Positions 8,602 through 16,595 of a stretch of 64,000 nucleotides of DNA are shown here, in pieces; within the stretch, counting starts at the first letter, position 1; the number at the start of each line of letters is the position of its first letter. The notes beneath the pieces were generated by a model that searched no databases, was not told where the DNA came from, and was given only the letters and a program-made list of their open reading frames with translations. This stretch comes from Sphingomonas phyllosphaerae FA2 (lineage in GTDB: Bacteria; Pseudomonadota; Alphaproteobacteria; Sphingomonadales; Sphingomonadaceae): positions 3,536,737 to 3,600,736 of the forward strand of contig NZ_KE386571.1 in assembly GCF_000427645.1 (NCBI RefSeq), in the 5' to 3' direction. The position numbers and the translations under genes are program-made.

Positions 8602-11123
8602 GTCTCCACGCGCAGGACGATCCGGCGCTGCGCGCCGCGCAGGAAGAACGGCTTCGCGCGGTGTGGAAACCGCCGACCGGCTGGTTCTTCCGCTGGACCG
8701 ATACCAACAACAACCAGGTCGGCGTCTGGTACACGCTGACCGCGTTCGGCTTCATGCTGTTCGCGGGCGTGCTGGCGATGATCATGCGCGCGCAGCTCGC
8801 CGTTCCCGAAAACGACCTCGTCAGCCCTGCGACCTTCAACCAGCTGTTCACGCTGCACGGGTCGATGATGATGTTCCTGTTCGCGGTGCCGATGTTCGAG
8901 GCGGTTTCGATCATCCTGCTGCCGCAATTGCTGGGCGCGCGCGACCTGCCGTTCCCGCGGCTGTCGGCGTTCGGTTACTGGAGCTTCCTGATCGGCGGCG
9001 TGTTCGTCACCGGCTCGATCTTCTTCAACGTGGCCCCCGACGGCGGGTGGTTCATGTATCCGCCGTTCACCACCCGCACCGACCTGTCGGGGCTGGGCGC
9101 GGATATCTGGATGCTGGGGCTCAGCTTCATCGAGGTGTCGTCGGTGGCCGCGGCGGTCGAGCTGATCGTCGGCGTGCTGAAGTGCCGCCCGCCGGGGATG
9201 CGGCTGAACCTGATGCCGCTCTACGCCTGGTACATCCTGGTCGTGGCGGTGATGATCCTGTTCGCCTTCCCGCCGTTGATCGCGGGCGACGTGCTGTTCG
9301 AGATGGAGCGGCTGCTCGGCTGGCCGTTCTTCGATCAGGCGAAGGGGGGCGACCCGATCCTGTGGCAGCACCTGTTCTGGATCTTCGGCCACCCGGAGGT
9401 TTATATCGTCTTCCTGCCGTCGATCGCGCTGTTCGCGATGATCGTGCCGACCTTCGCGCGGCGGCATCTGCTCGGCTATCCGTGGATCGTGCTGGCGGCG
9501 GTCGGGACGGCGTTCCTGTCGTTCGGCTTGTGGGTCCACCACATGTTCACGACCGGGCTGCCCAAGATCAGCCTCGCGTTCTTCTCGGCCGCGTCCGAGG
9601 CGGTGGCGATCCCGACCGGCATCCAGATCTTCGCGTTCATCGCGACCTTGTGGGCGGGGCGCGTGGTGTGGTCGACGCCGCTGCTGTACGTGACCGGCTC
9701 GCTCGCGATCTTCGTAATCGGCGGGCTGACCGGCGTGATGGTGGCGATCGCGCCGTTCGACTGGCAGGCGCACGATACCTATTTCATCGTCGCACATCTG
9801 CATTACGTGCTGATCGGCGGGACGCTGATCCCGTTGTTCGGCGGGCTTTACTATTATTGGCCGCTGATCACCGGCAAGAAGCTGTCCGACCAGCTGGGGC
9901 GCACCGCTTTCTGGTTTCTGTTCGTGGGTGCGAACCTGACCTTCTTCCCGATGCATTTCTCCGGGCTGCTGGGGATGCCGCGGCGGGTGTTCACCTATCC
10001 CGCCGAACTGGGGATCGGCGGGCTCAACATGGCCTCGACGATCGGCTCGTGGGTGTTCGCGACAGGCGTGGCGATCGTGTGCGTCGATCTGGCGCTGAGC
10101 CCGCGGCGGCGGAAGAGCCCGCGCAATCCGTGGGCGGCGGGGACGCTCGAATGGCTCGCGCATCCCGATGACGAGGATTGGGGCATCCGCTCGGTCCCGC
10201 TGATCGAGAGCCGCTATCCGATCTGGGACCAGACGGATTTCGTGAAGAAGGTCGACGAAGGCCGCTTCTTCCTGCCCGATGCGGAGGAAGGGCGGCGCGA
10301 GACGATCGTCACGAGCGTGCTTGATGCGCGGCCGGTTCAGGTGGTGCGGCTGGGCGGGCCGAGCATCAAGCCGATGCTGACCGCGATCGCGCTGGGCAGC
10401 GTGTTCATCCTGACCACCTATCATTTGTATTGGGCGGCGCTGGTCGGCGCGGTGGCGACGCTGGGGATGGTGCTATGGTGGCTGTGGACCGGCACTGCCG
10501 AGATCCCGGAGAAGGACAGCAAGCCGATCGGGCACGGTATCGAACTGCCGCTCTACATTTCCGGCGCTTCGGCGAGCGGGTGGTGGGCGATGTTCATCAC
10601 GATGATGGCGGATGCGACCGCGTTCTCGGGGCTGGTGTTCGGCTATTTCTTCTTCTGGACGCGCCATGAGGATTTCCCGCCGAGCGGTGTGGGGCTCGAC
10701 GGACCGGGGGCGTTCTGGCCGATGGTCGCGCTGGCGGTGTCGCTGGCGGGGTGGCTGATGACGATCGCGGCGCGCGAGACGAACCGGCGCGGCATGGTCG
10801 GCGCGGCGCGCGCGTTGCTGGCGCTGGGCGCGGTCGCGTCGCTGGCGGCGATCGGCGCGGGGCTGGCGGGGCCGTGGCTGTCGGGGCTGGCGCCGAAGCT
10901 GCACGTCTATCCGGCGATCGTCTGGACCCTGGTGATCTGGACCACCGCGCACGCGGGGGTGGGGGCGATCATGCAGCTCTACACACTGGCGCGCAGTCTG
11001 GCGGGGAAGATGACGCCCAAATATGACGCCGATGTTCGTAACATCACGGTCTACCAGCATTTCATGGCGCTGACCGCGCTCGTCACCTACGCCACGATCG
11101 GCCTGTTTCCGGGGGCGGCATGA
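8598..11123 (+). CDS. ctaD: Cytochrome c oxidase subunit I/III fusion
   Basis: An 841-residue membrane protein in which a full subunit I (about residues 1-600) is joined to subunit III (C-terminal 200). Heme and copper ligands are visible: FTLHGSMMMF (low-spin heme a), FGHPEVYIVFLPS (CuB His with the cross-link Tyr and the D-channel Glu), LWVHHMFTTG (CuB histidines) and AHLHYVLIGG (hemes a and a3). The subunit III part begins near ELPLYISGASASGWWAMF and ends HFMALTALVTYATIGL. This is the proton-pumping core of a caa3-type oxidase reducing oxygen to water. It overlaps ctaC and the next gene by 4 bases each, so the set is one operon. Confidence 0.96.
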   Translation: MSLHAQDDPALRAAQEERLRAVWKPPTGWFFRWTDTNNNQVGVWYTLTAFGFMLFAGVLAMIMRAQLAVPENDLVSPATFNQLFTLHGSMMMFLFAVPMFEAVSIILLPQLLGARDLPFPRLSAFGYWSFLIGGVFVTGSIFFNVAPDGGWFMYPPFTTRTDLSGLGADIWMLGLSFIEVSSVAAAVELIVGVLKCRPPGMRLNLMPLYAWYILVVAVMILFAFPPLIAGDVLFEMERLLGWPFFDQAKGGDPILWQHLFWIFGHPEVYIVFLPSIALFAMIVPTFARRHLLGYPWIVLAAVGTAFLSFGLWVHHMFTTGLPKISLAFFSAASEAVAIPTGIQIFAFIATLWAGRVVWSTPLLYVTGSLAIFVIGGLTGVMVAIAPFDWQAHDTYFIVAHLHYVLIGGTLIPLFGGLYYYWPLITGKKLSDQLGRTAFWFLFVGANLTFFPMHFSGLLGMPRRVFTYPAELGIGGLNMASTIGSWVFATGVAIVCVDLALSPRRRKSPRNPWAAGTLEWLAHPDDEDWGIRSVPLIESRYPIWDQTDFVKKVDEGRFFLPDAEEGRRETIVTSVLDARPVQVVRLGGPSIKPMLTAIALGSVFILTTYHLYWAALVGAVATLGMVLWWLWTGTAEIPEKDSKPIGHGIELPLYISGASASGWWAMFITMMADATAFSGLVFGYFFFWTRHEDFPPSGVGLDGPGAFWPMVALAVSLAGWLMTIAARETNRRGMVGAARALLALGAVASLAAIGAGLAGPWLSGLAPKLHVYPAIVWTLVIWTTAHAGVGAIMQLYTLARSLAGKMTPKYDADVRNITVYQHFMALTALVTYATIGLFPGAA

Positions 11124-11527
11124 AGAACGAAACCCCGCATGGCCCCGAGCGGCGCGGCGTCCGGCATCGGCTGCGCCAATTGCGCGTCACGCTGTGGACG
11201 CTGATCGTCCCGCCGAGCGTGTGGGCGGTGCATTTCCTGTTCTGTTACCTCTGGGTGGCGGTGAGTTGCGCCAAGCTGGGGGCGTTTCCCCGGTTCACGG
11301 TGGCGTTCGTGATCGGGACATTGGTGGCGGAGGCGATCATCCTTGCCTCCGGGTGGATCGCGTGGGTGCAGACGCGCACGCCCGGCGATCCTGCGCCGCA
11401 CGATCAGGGGACCGATATCGACCGGCTGCGGTTCCTGGCGGTGTCGACGCTGTTGCTGGCGGGGCTGAGCTTCGTGGCGGTGATCTTCACCGCGGTGCCG
11501 GCGCTGATGCTGACGGATTGCCGGTGA
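11120..11527 (+). CDS. Small membrane protein of the caa3 oxidase operon, unknown function
   Basis: A 135-residue protein with a basic N-terminus (RRGVRHRLRQLRVTLW) followed by three hydrophobic segments: LIVPPSVWAVHFLFCYLWVAV, FTVAFVIGTLVAEAIILASGWIAW and FLAVSTLLLAGLSFVAVIFTAVPALML. I do not recognise a named family. Its position directly after the subunit I/III gene, overlapping it by 4 bases, and before the assembly factor suggests an oxidase accessory or a small subunit IV analogue. That role is inferred from context only. Start ATG 11120 overlaps the upstream stop, and the stop overlaps the GTG start of the next gene. Confidence 0.8.
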   Translation: MKNETPHGPERRGVRHRLRQLRVTLWTLIVPPSVWAVHFLFCYLWVAVSCAKLGAFPRFTVAFVIGTLVAEAIILASGWIAWVQTRTPGDPAPHDQGTDIDRLRFLAVSTLLLAGLSFVAVIFTAVPALMLTDCR

Positions 11528-12192
11528 TCGCGGCGGGGCTCCTGGTGGCGCTGGCGGCGACGGTGCTGGGGTTCGCCGGGTTCGGCATGACCGGGCATAT
11601 GGCGGCGCATATGGGGGTGGTCGCGGTGGCGGCGCCGGTGCTGGCGTGGGGCATGACGGCACAACTCCCGTCATTCCCGCGAAGGCGGGAATCCAGAACC
11701 GCTGACGTTCGCGCCTCTATCGAGACGTCCGCGCGTCTGGATTCCCGCCTTCGCGGGAATGACGGTGGGGGGCAGGGCGACGGTTCAGGTGGGCCGCTGG
11801 CGTGGGCGACCGTGGAGTTCGTCGTCGTCTGGGCGTGGCATGCGCCGGTGTTGCGCGGGCTGGCGGATATGCATCCGGCGGTCGCGATCGTCGAGCAGGC
11901 GATGTTCCTGGGCGTCGGTGTCGGTCTGTGGCGAGCGGCGATCGCGCATCCGGCGGGCGGGGTCGCGGCGTTGTTGCTGACGTCGATGCACATGACCTTG
12001 CTCGGCGCGCTGATCGGGCTCGCGCCGCGACCGCTGTACGCGATGATGGCGATGCATCCTGCGCCGGGGCTGGACGCGCTGGCGGATCAGCAACTGGGCG
12101 GCGTCGTCATGCTCGTCGTGGGCGGGGCGGCTTATTGTCTGGGTGGGCTGGCGCTGCTCGGCACGATGTTGAGGGAGCGCGCGGCGGCATGA
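11524..12192 (+). CDS. CtaG-like cytochrome c oxidase assembly protein, interrupted in frame by a REP element
   Basis: A hydrophobic protein of 222 residues starting at GTG 11524, which overlaps the upstream stop. Segments such as WATVEFVVVWAWHAPVLRG, LLTSMHMTLLGALIGLAPRPLY and the HP/HM motifs are typical of the caa3_CtaG family, membrane proteins needed to load copper into caa3 oxidases. Between residues about 48 and 81 the product carries an SFPRRRESR...RLRGNDGG stretch, which is the translation of a palindromic REP element (11668-11765). The frame stays open across it, so the insert was tolerated, probably in an extramembrane loop. The next gene overlaps by 4 bases. Confidence 0.82.
   Translation: MIAAGLLVALAATVLGFAGFGMTGHMAAHMGVVAVAAPVLAWGMTAQLPSFPRRRESRTADVRASIETSARLDSRLRGNDGGGQGDGSGGPLAWATVEFVVVWAWHAPVLRGLADMHPAVAIVEQAMFLGVGVGLWRAAIAHPAGGVAALLLTSMHMTLLGALIGLAPRPLYAMMAMHPAPGLDALADQQLGGVVMLVVGGAAYCLGGLALLGTMLRERAAA
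11668..11765. repeat. REP family A pair inside a coding sequence
   Basis: The arms 11668-11697 and 11736-11765 are perfect inverted copies. The element is the same family as 7493-7598 and 40042-40136, including a related spacer, but here it lies within the ctaG-like gene and is translated through. Confidence 0.92.
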
Positions 12193-13256
12193 CGATCCGG
12201 CTGACATGGAAGCGCGTGGTCGCCGGGTTGCTGGGGATCGTGCTGGCGGGGCTGCTGTTCGCCTGGTCGGGGGTGTTCAACATCGCCGCGTCGTCGGGCC
12301 ATTGGGCGGTGACCGAGTGGTTCCTGCACTGGACGATGCGCAATTCGGTAAAGACGCACAGCTTCTTCGACTCGCCCAAGGACCCGATCGCGACCGACGG
12401 TGGGCTGGTCAGCGCGGCGGGGCATTTCGCCGCCGCCTGCGCCAGCTGTCACGGCGCGCCGGGCCAGCGGCCGTCGCCGGTGATGCAGAAGGCGATGCCG
12501 CCCGCGCCCGATCTGGCGGTGAATGCGCGGCAATGGAGCGACGGGCAGCTGTTCTACATCCTGCGCCACGGCGTCAAATATTCGGGGATGCCCACGTGGG
12601 GCGCGGACAAGCGCGACGACGAGATCCGCCGGATGGTGGCGTTCGTCCGTCGTCTGCCGGAGATGACCCCGGCGCAGTATCGCGCGCTGAGCGGGCAGGC
12701 GCAGGGTGCGGGGACCGCCGACGTCCGCGCGCTGGGCAGCAACGTGCTTTCCGGGTGCGTCGCCTGTCACGGGGCGGACGGGCGCGGGCGGGGGCAGCCG
12801 GATATTCCGATCCTAGGCGGGCAACACCCGCGCTATCTGGAGGCGGCGCTGGCGGCCTATGCCGACGGACGCCGCGCGAGCGCGGTGATGGCGAATGCCG
12901 CGGCGATCCTGACTGCCGACGAGCGGCGCGAACTGGCGGCGCATTTCGCGGCGCTGCCGGGCCTGCGCGCCGATGCCGTGCCGCGCGGCGACGCGCGGGC
13001 GCGGGTGATCGTCGAGCGCGGATTGCCCGAGCGCCAGCTGCCGGCCTGCGCGAGCTGCCACGGCGCGGGCAAGCCGCAGCCGTTGCTGGTCGGGCAGCGC
13101 GCCACCTATATCGCGGCGCGGCTGCGCTACTGGAAAGGCGACGGCAAGGAGATCGACGCGCGGCTGCCGCAGAACGTGATGCCGGTAATTGCGCGGCGCA
13201 TCCCCGAGGAGCTGATCGACCCGCTGGCGCGCTATCTGGCGGGCGAGGCGCGCTGA
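12189..13256 (+). CDS. Membrane-anchored tri-heme cytochrome c
   Basis: A 355-residue protein with an N-terminal anchor or signal helix (VVAGLLGIVLAGLLFAWSGVF) and three CxxCH heme sites: CASCHG at about residue 80, CVACHG at about 193 and CASCHG at about 287. Methionine ligand candidates include SGMPTWG. The first domain resembles CccA-type class I cytochrome c and the later two resemble the tandem cytochrome c4 fold. It overlaps the assembly gene by 4 bases, so it probably delivers electrons to this oxidase on the periplasmic side. Direct electron donation to subunit II is an inference from operon position. No regulator-binding site was recognised. Confidence 0.88.
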   Translation: MTIRLTWKRVVAGLLGIVLAGLLFAWSGVFNIAASSGHWAVTEWFLHWTMRNSVKTHSFFDSPKDPIATDGGLVSAAGHFAAACASCHGAPGQRPSPVMQKAMPPAPDLAVNARQWSDGQLFYILRHGVKYSGMPTWGADKRDDEIRRMVAFVRRLPEMTPAQYRALSGQAQGAGTADVRALGSNVLSGCVACHGADGRGRGQPDIPILGGQHPRYLEAALAAYADGRRASAVMANAAAILTADERRELAAHFAALPGLRADAVPRGDARARVIVERGLPERQLPACASCHGAGKPQPLLVGQRATYIAARLRYWKGDGKEIDARLPQNVMPVIARRIPEELIDPLARYLAGEAR

Positions 13257-13333
13257 TCGTCATTTCGGGTCGCTAACCCCGCCGCTTTGGTCCAGAACCG
13301 GCGGCGCAGACGGCAACCGGCAGGGAGGCGGCG

Positions 13334-14890
13334 GTGAAGGCCGAGATACACGACGAGACCGACCTCCTCGAAACGCTGGCGCGCAAGAATGCGGTGCTGC
13401 AGGCGATCAACCGGATCTTCCACGAGGCGCTGGGCGCGACCAGCGACGAGGCGCTCGGCCGGCTGTGCCTCGCGGTCGCGGAGGACCTGACCGGCGCATC
13501 GTTCAGTTTCATGGCGGAGCTGACCCCCGCGCGCGACCGGCTGCACGATCTGGCGATCAGCGACCGCGCCTGGACGGTGTTCCGCCGCGCGTGGCCCGAG
13601 GGGGCCGAGCAGCACGTGCCCACGCACCTCGACCTGCACGGCCTGTACGGGCGCGTCATCCTGGACGACGCCAGCCTGATCGCCAACGACCCTGCCGCGC
13701 ACCCGGACGCGATCGGCACGCCGCACGGGCACCCGCCGCTTCGGTCGTTCCTGGGCGTGCCGCTGCGGCGACGGGGGCGGTTGATCGGGGTGATGGGGCT
13801 GGGCAATCGCGTCGGCGGCTTCCGCGAGATCGACCGCGAGGCCGCCGAGGAACTGGCGCCGGCGATCGTCCAGGCGCTGGGCGGCAAGCGCGCCGAGCTG
13901 GCGCTGCGCGAAAGCGAGGACATGCGCCGCGTGAGCATGGAGCTGGTCCCCGCGATGCTGTGGCGGACCGACCAGAGCGGCAACAACAAGATGAGCGAAA
14001 GCCAATGGGCCGACCTGACCGGGCAGGACGAGCGCGAGGCCGCCGATTGGGGGTGGCTGGAGGCAGTGCACCCCGAAGACCGCGTCGCGACCGAAGCGAC
14101 GTTCCGGCGCTCCTTCGCACGCGACGAGCCGCTGGAGCATCAGGTACGGTTGCGCGATCGCCACGGCGCGTATCGCTGGTTCCTGATGCGCCAGGTGCCG
14201 CGTCGCGACGAGGCGTCGTCGGCGACCCACTGGTTCGGCGCGGCCACCGACGTCCACGACATGCACCTGCTGGAAGAACGACAGCGGCGGCTGGTCGCCG
14301 AGTTGCAGCACCGCGTGCGCAACATCCTGACCGTGGTGCGGTCGGTCTTCTCGCGGACGGTGGAGGCGGGCGGGGCGCTGGAGGATGTGGCGGACCATTT
14401 CCGCGGGCGGCTGGACGCGCTGGCGCGGACGCAGGCGATCGTCACGCAGACCGCGAGCGGGAACGTCGACCTGCAGAATTTGATCCGCGACGAATTGCTG
14501 AGCGTCGGCGTCGCGGATGGCGAGGCGGTGACGATCGCCGGGCCGGACGTGCCGCTGCCGCCGCGTGCCGCGGAGGCGATCGGGCTTGCAATCCACGAAC
14601 TGGCGATCAACTCGGTCAAATACGGTGCGCTGAAGTGTCCCGGCGCGCTGCTTCACATCGCATGGTCGACCGATGGCGACCGGGATGGTAAACGGAGGGT
14701 GCGGCTGACCTGGACGGAGAAGGGGGTGCCTGCCCTTGCAATTTCCCCTTGCCGTCAAGGTTTTGGGACGGAATTGATTTGTGAGGCGTTGCCTTATCAA
14801 TATGGTGCGGAAACCCGGCTGACGTTCGTGGGCGGCGGAGTCCGGTGCGAGATCGCGCTGCCGTTGCAAGAGGAAGGACGACCATTCTGA
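13334..14890 (+). CDS. HWE-family sensor histidine kinase (GAF-PAS-HWE)
   Basis: A 518-residue soluble kinase starting at GTG 13334 after a GGGAGG ribosome site. Residues about 15-180 look like a GAF domain (HGHPPLRSFLGVPLRRRGRLIGVMGLGN), about 195-310 like a PAS domain (VSMELVPAMLWRTDQSG...WLEAVHPED). The transmitter begins LVAELQHRVRNILTVVRSVF, with the phospho-accepting His near residue 326, followed by an N-box IHELAINSVKYGAL and the WTEKGVP box typical of HWE kinases. No membrane segment is present. In alphaproteobacteria such kinases often feed light, redox or general-stress signalling. It overlaps the response regulator that follows, a probable cognate partner. Confidence 0.92.
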   Translation: MKAEIHDETDLLETLARKNAVLQAINRIFHEALGATSDEALGRLCLAVAEDLTGASFSFMAELTPARDRLHDLAISDRAWTVFRRAWPEGAEQHVPTHLDLHGLYGRVILDDASLIANDPAAHPDAIGTPHGHPPLRSFLGVPLRRRGRLIGVMGLGNRVGGFREIDREAAEELAPAIVQALGGKRAELALRESEDMRRVSMELVPAMLWRTDQSGNNKMSESQWADLTGQDEREAADWGWLEAVHPEDRVATEATFRRSFARDEPLEHQVRLRDRHGAYRWFLMRQVPRRDEASSATHWFGAATDVHDMHLLEERQRRLVAELQHRVRNILTVVRSVFSRTVEAGGALEDVADHFRGRLDALARTQAIVTQTASGNVDLQNLIRDELLSVGVADGEAVTIAGPDVPLPPRAAEAIGLAIHELAINSVKYGALKCPGALLHIAWSTDGDRDGKRRVRLTWTEKGVPALAISPCRQGFGTELICEALPYQYGAETRLTFVGGGVRCEIALPLQEEGRPF

Positions 14891-15270
14891 CCGACGCCAT
14901 CACCCTGAACGGCCGACGCCTGCTGATCGTCGAGGACGAATATTTCATCGCCTCCGACCTGAAGCGGGCGCTTGAAGCGCAGGGCATGGTCGTCGTCGGG
15001 CCGGTCGGCCGCGTCGCCGATGCGCTGACGCTGATCGAGCGTGAGCCGATCGACGTCGCGACGCTGGACGTGAATCTTGGTACCGCGATGTGCTATCCGA
15101 TCGCGGAGCAGTTGCAGGCACGCGGCGTGCCGTTCCTGTTCCTCACCGGCTATGACGGCTGGACGCTTCCCGAGTGGCTGCGCGACGTGCCGCTGCTCAT
15201 CAAACCCTTCGACAGCGCGGCGGTGATCGCCGCGGTGCGCGCGCTGTGTGGACTGGAGAGAGTAACATGA
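14845..15270 (+). CDS. Single-domain response regulator
   Basis: Receiver domain only: acidic pocket LLIVEDEYF, phospho-acceptor Asp near residue 75 (TLDVNLG), the Thr in FLFLTGY and the Lys in LLIKPF. There is no output domain, so it acts by protein contact or as a phosphate relay or sink for the upstream HWE kinase. The GTG at 14845 gives a 46-base overlap with the kinase gene. Family homology begins near TDAITLNGRRLL, and an AGGAAGG ribosome site at 14871-14877 sits just before ATT 14884 and CTG 14887, so a rare non-standard start at the kinase stop is plausible. The stop overlaps the start of the Crp-type regulator. Confidence 0.88.
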   Translation: MRDRAAVARGRTTILTDAITLNGRRLLIVEDEYFIASDLKRALEAQGMVVVGPVGRVADALTLIEREPIDVATLDVNLGTAMCYPIAEQLQARGVPFLFLTGYDGWTLPEWLRDVPLLIKPFDSAAVIAAVRALCGLERVT

Positions 15271-15983
15271 TCCGTGGACAGCTGCGCAGCGAGGCGCCCG
15301 GCATGGCGGTGACCCGCCTGATGGCGCTGGCGCCGCTCGACGGCGCGGCGATGGCGGCGCTGGAACTGGCGATGGAGGAGGCGCGTGCGGTGCGGGTGCG
15401 GCGCGACATCATCACCGAGGGACGCGAGATCGTACAGCCGCAACTGCTGCTGTCCGGCTGGGCGGCACGGGTGCGGCTGCTGCCCGACGGTCGGCGGCAG
15501 TTCCTCAGCTTCCTGTTGCCCGGTGACCTGATCGGCGCGTGCGATCATCCGCATGCGCTGGCAGTGTCGACGGTGGTCGCCATGTCCGACGCGCTGGTCT
15601 GTCCGCTGCCGCAGGCCGAGGCCGGGTCGCCGCTCCACACCGCCTATGCGATCAGCCGCGCGATGGACGAGGGGCATCTGCTGGCGCAGATCACGCGGCT
15701 GGGGCGGCTGAACGCGCAGGAGCGGATCAGCGACCTGTTGCTGGAATTGCACGAGCGCCTGACGCTGAGCGGCAGCGCCACCGGCAATGGCTTCGACCTG
15801 CCGCTGACGCAGGAGACGCTGGCCGATGCGCTGGGGCTGACCTCGGTGCACGTCAACCGCATGTTGCAGCAGGCGCGGCGCGAGGGCGACCTGCAATGGC
15901 GCGTCGGGCATGTGAAGTTGACCGATCCGGCCGGGCTGGCGCGCAAGATCGGGCATGTGCCGGTGCGCGTCGTCGCGAGGTGA
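15267..15983 (+). CDS. Crp/Fnr-family transcriptional regulator
   Basis: A 238-residue protein with an N-terminal cyclic-nucleotide-binding-like beta roll (about residues 20-130, including SFLLPGDLIGACDHPHAL) and a C-terminal winged helix (LTQETLADALGLTSVHVNRMLQQARREG). The Fnr-type cysteine cluster is absent, so it is not an iron-sulfur oxygen sensor. It starts at ATG 15267, overlapping the response-regulator stop by 4 bases after a GGAGAGAG ribosome site, so kinase, regulator and this factor form one operon. Similar Crp factors sit beside HWE kinases in sphingomonads. The ligand and target genes are not evident. Confidence 0.9.
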   Translation: MIRGQLRSEAPGMAVTRLMALAPLDGAAMAALELAMEEARAVRVRRDIITEGREIVQPQLLLSGWAARVRLLPDGRRQFLSFLLPGDLIGACDHPHALAVSTVVAMSDALVCPLPQAEAGSPLHTAYAISRAMDEGHLLAQITRLGRLNAQERISDLLLELHERLTLSGSATGNGFDLPLTQETLADALGLTSVHVNRMLQQARREGDLQWRVGHVKLTDPAGLARKIGHVPVRVVAR

Positions 15984-16019
15984 CGGATATCGTGCGGCGC
16001 TGACCGGTTTGGTGGAGTG

Positions 16020-16595
16020 ATGACCGAGGACACGACCGCCGGCGCGCGCGCGATGCGGCGCGACGCACTGGCGCGGCGCGGCGCGCTGATCGAGGCGGCG
16101 CGCGCCTGTTTCGCGCGCTCGGGCTATTTCGTGCCGCTGGAGGAAGTCGCCGACGCCGCGGGGGTCGGGCGAGGAACCTTCTACCGCAATTTCAAGGACC
16201 GCATGGCGCTGGCGCTGGCGGTGTTCGAGCGCGAGATCGACCGGATGGCGCCGTTGATCGACGCGACGTTGTCGCTCGACCGCGCGCTCGCCAAGCTGGT
16301 GACCGAAGGGCGCGAGACGACGGCGCTGTTCGCGCGGCTGGCGATCGACATGCCGCTGGACGGCGAGAATCGTCAGGCGTTCGACGATCTGAAAGCGCGG
16401 CTGGAGCGGTTGCTGGTGCCGCTTGCCGCACGTGCGCATCGCGACGGGACGCTGGCGCCGACGATGGGCGCGCACGAGCTGGCGATCGCGATGCGGATGC
16501 TGGGCGCGCTGATCAACCCCGCGCCGGTCGAACGCCGTCAGACCTTGCTGGAGGAGGCGCTGGCGCTGATGATGGCCGGGCTACGGCCGCGCTGA
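16020..16595 (+). CDS. TetR-family transcriptional regulator
   Basis: A 191-residue protein with a TetR helix-turn-helix in the first 60 residues (LIEAARACFARSGYFVPLEEVADAAGVGRGTFYRNFKDRMALA) and a variable ligand-binding C-terminus. It is convergent with the efflux operon, overlapping the 3' end of the outer-membrane component by 15 bases, and is probably the repressor of that drug-efflux system. That link is inferred from position. ATG 16020 is preceded by an in-frame GTG three bases earlier; either could be used, with GGTGGA just upstream. Confidence 0.88.
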   Translation: MTEDTTAGARAMRRDALARRGALIEAARACFARSGYFVPLEEVADAAGVGRGTFYRNFKDRMALALAVFEREIDRMAPLIDATLSLDRALAKLVTEGRETTALFARLAIDMPLDGENRQAFDDLKARLERLLVPLAARAHRDGTLAPTMGAHELAIAMRMLGALINPAPVERRQTLLEEALALMMAGLRPR

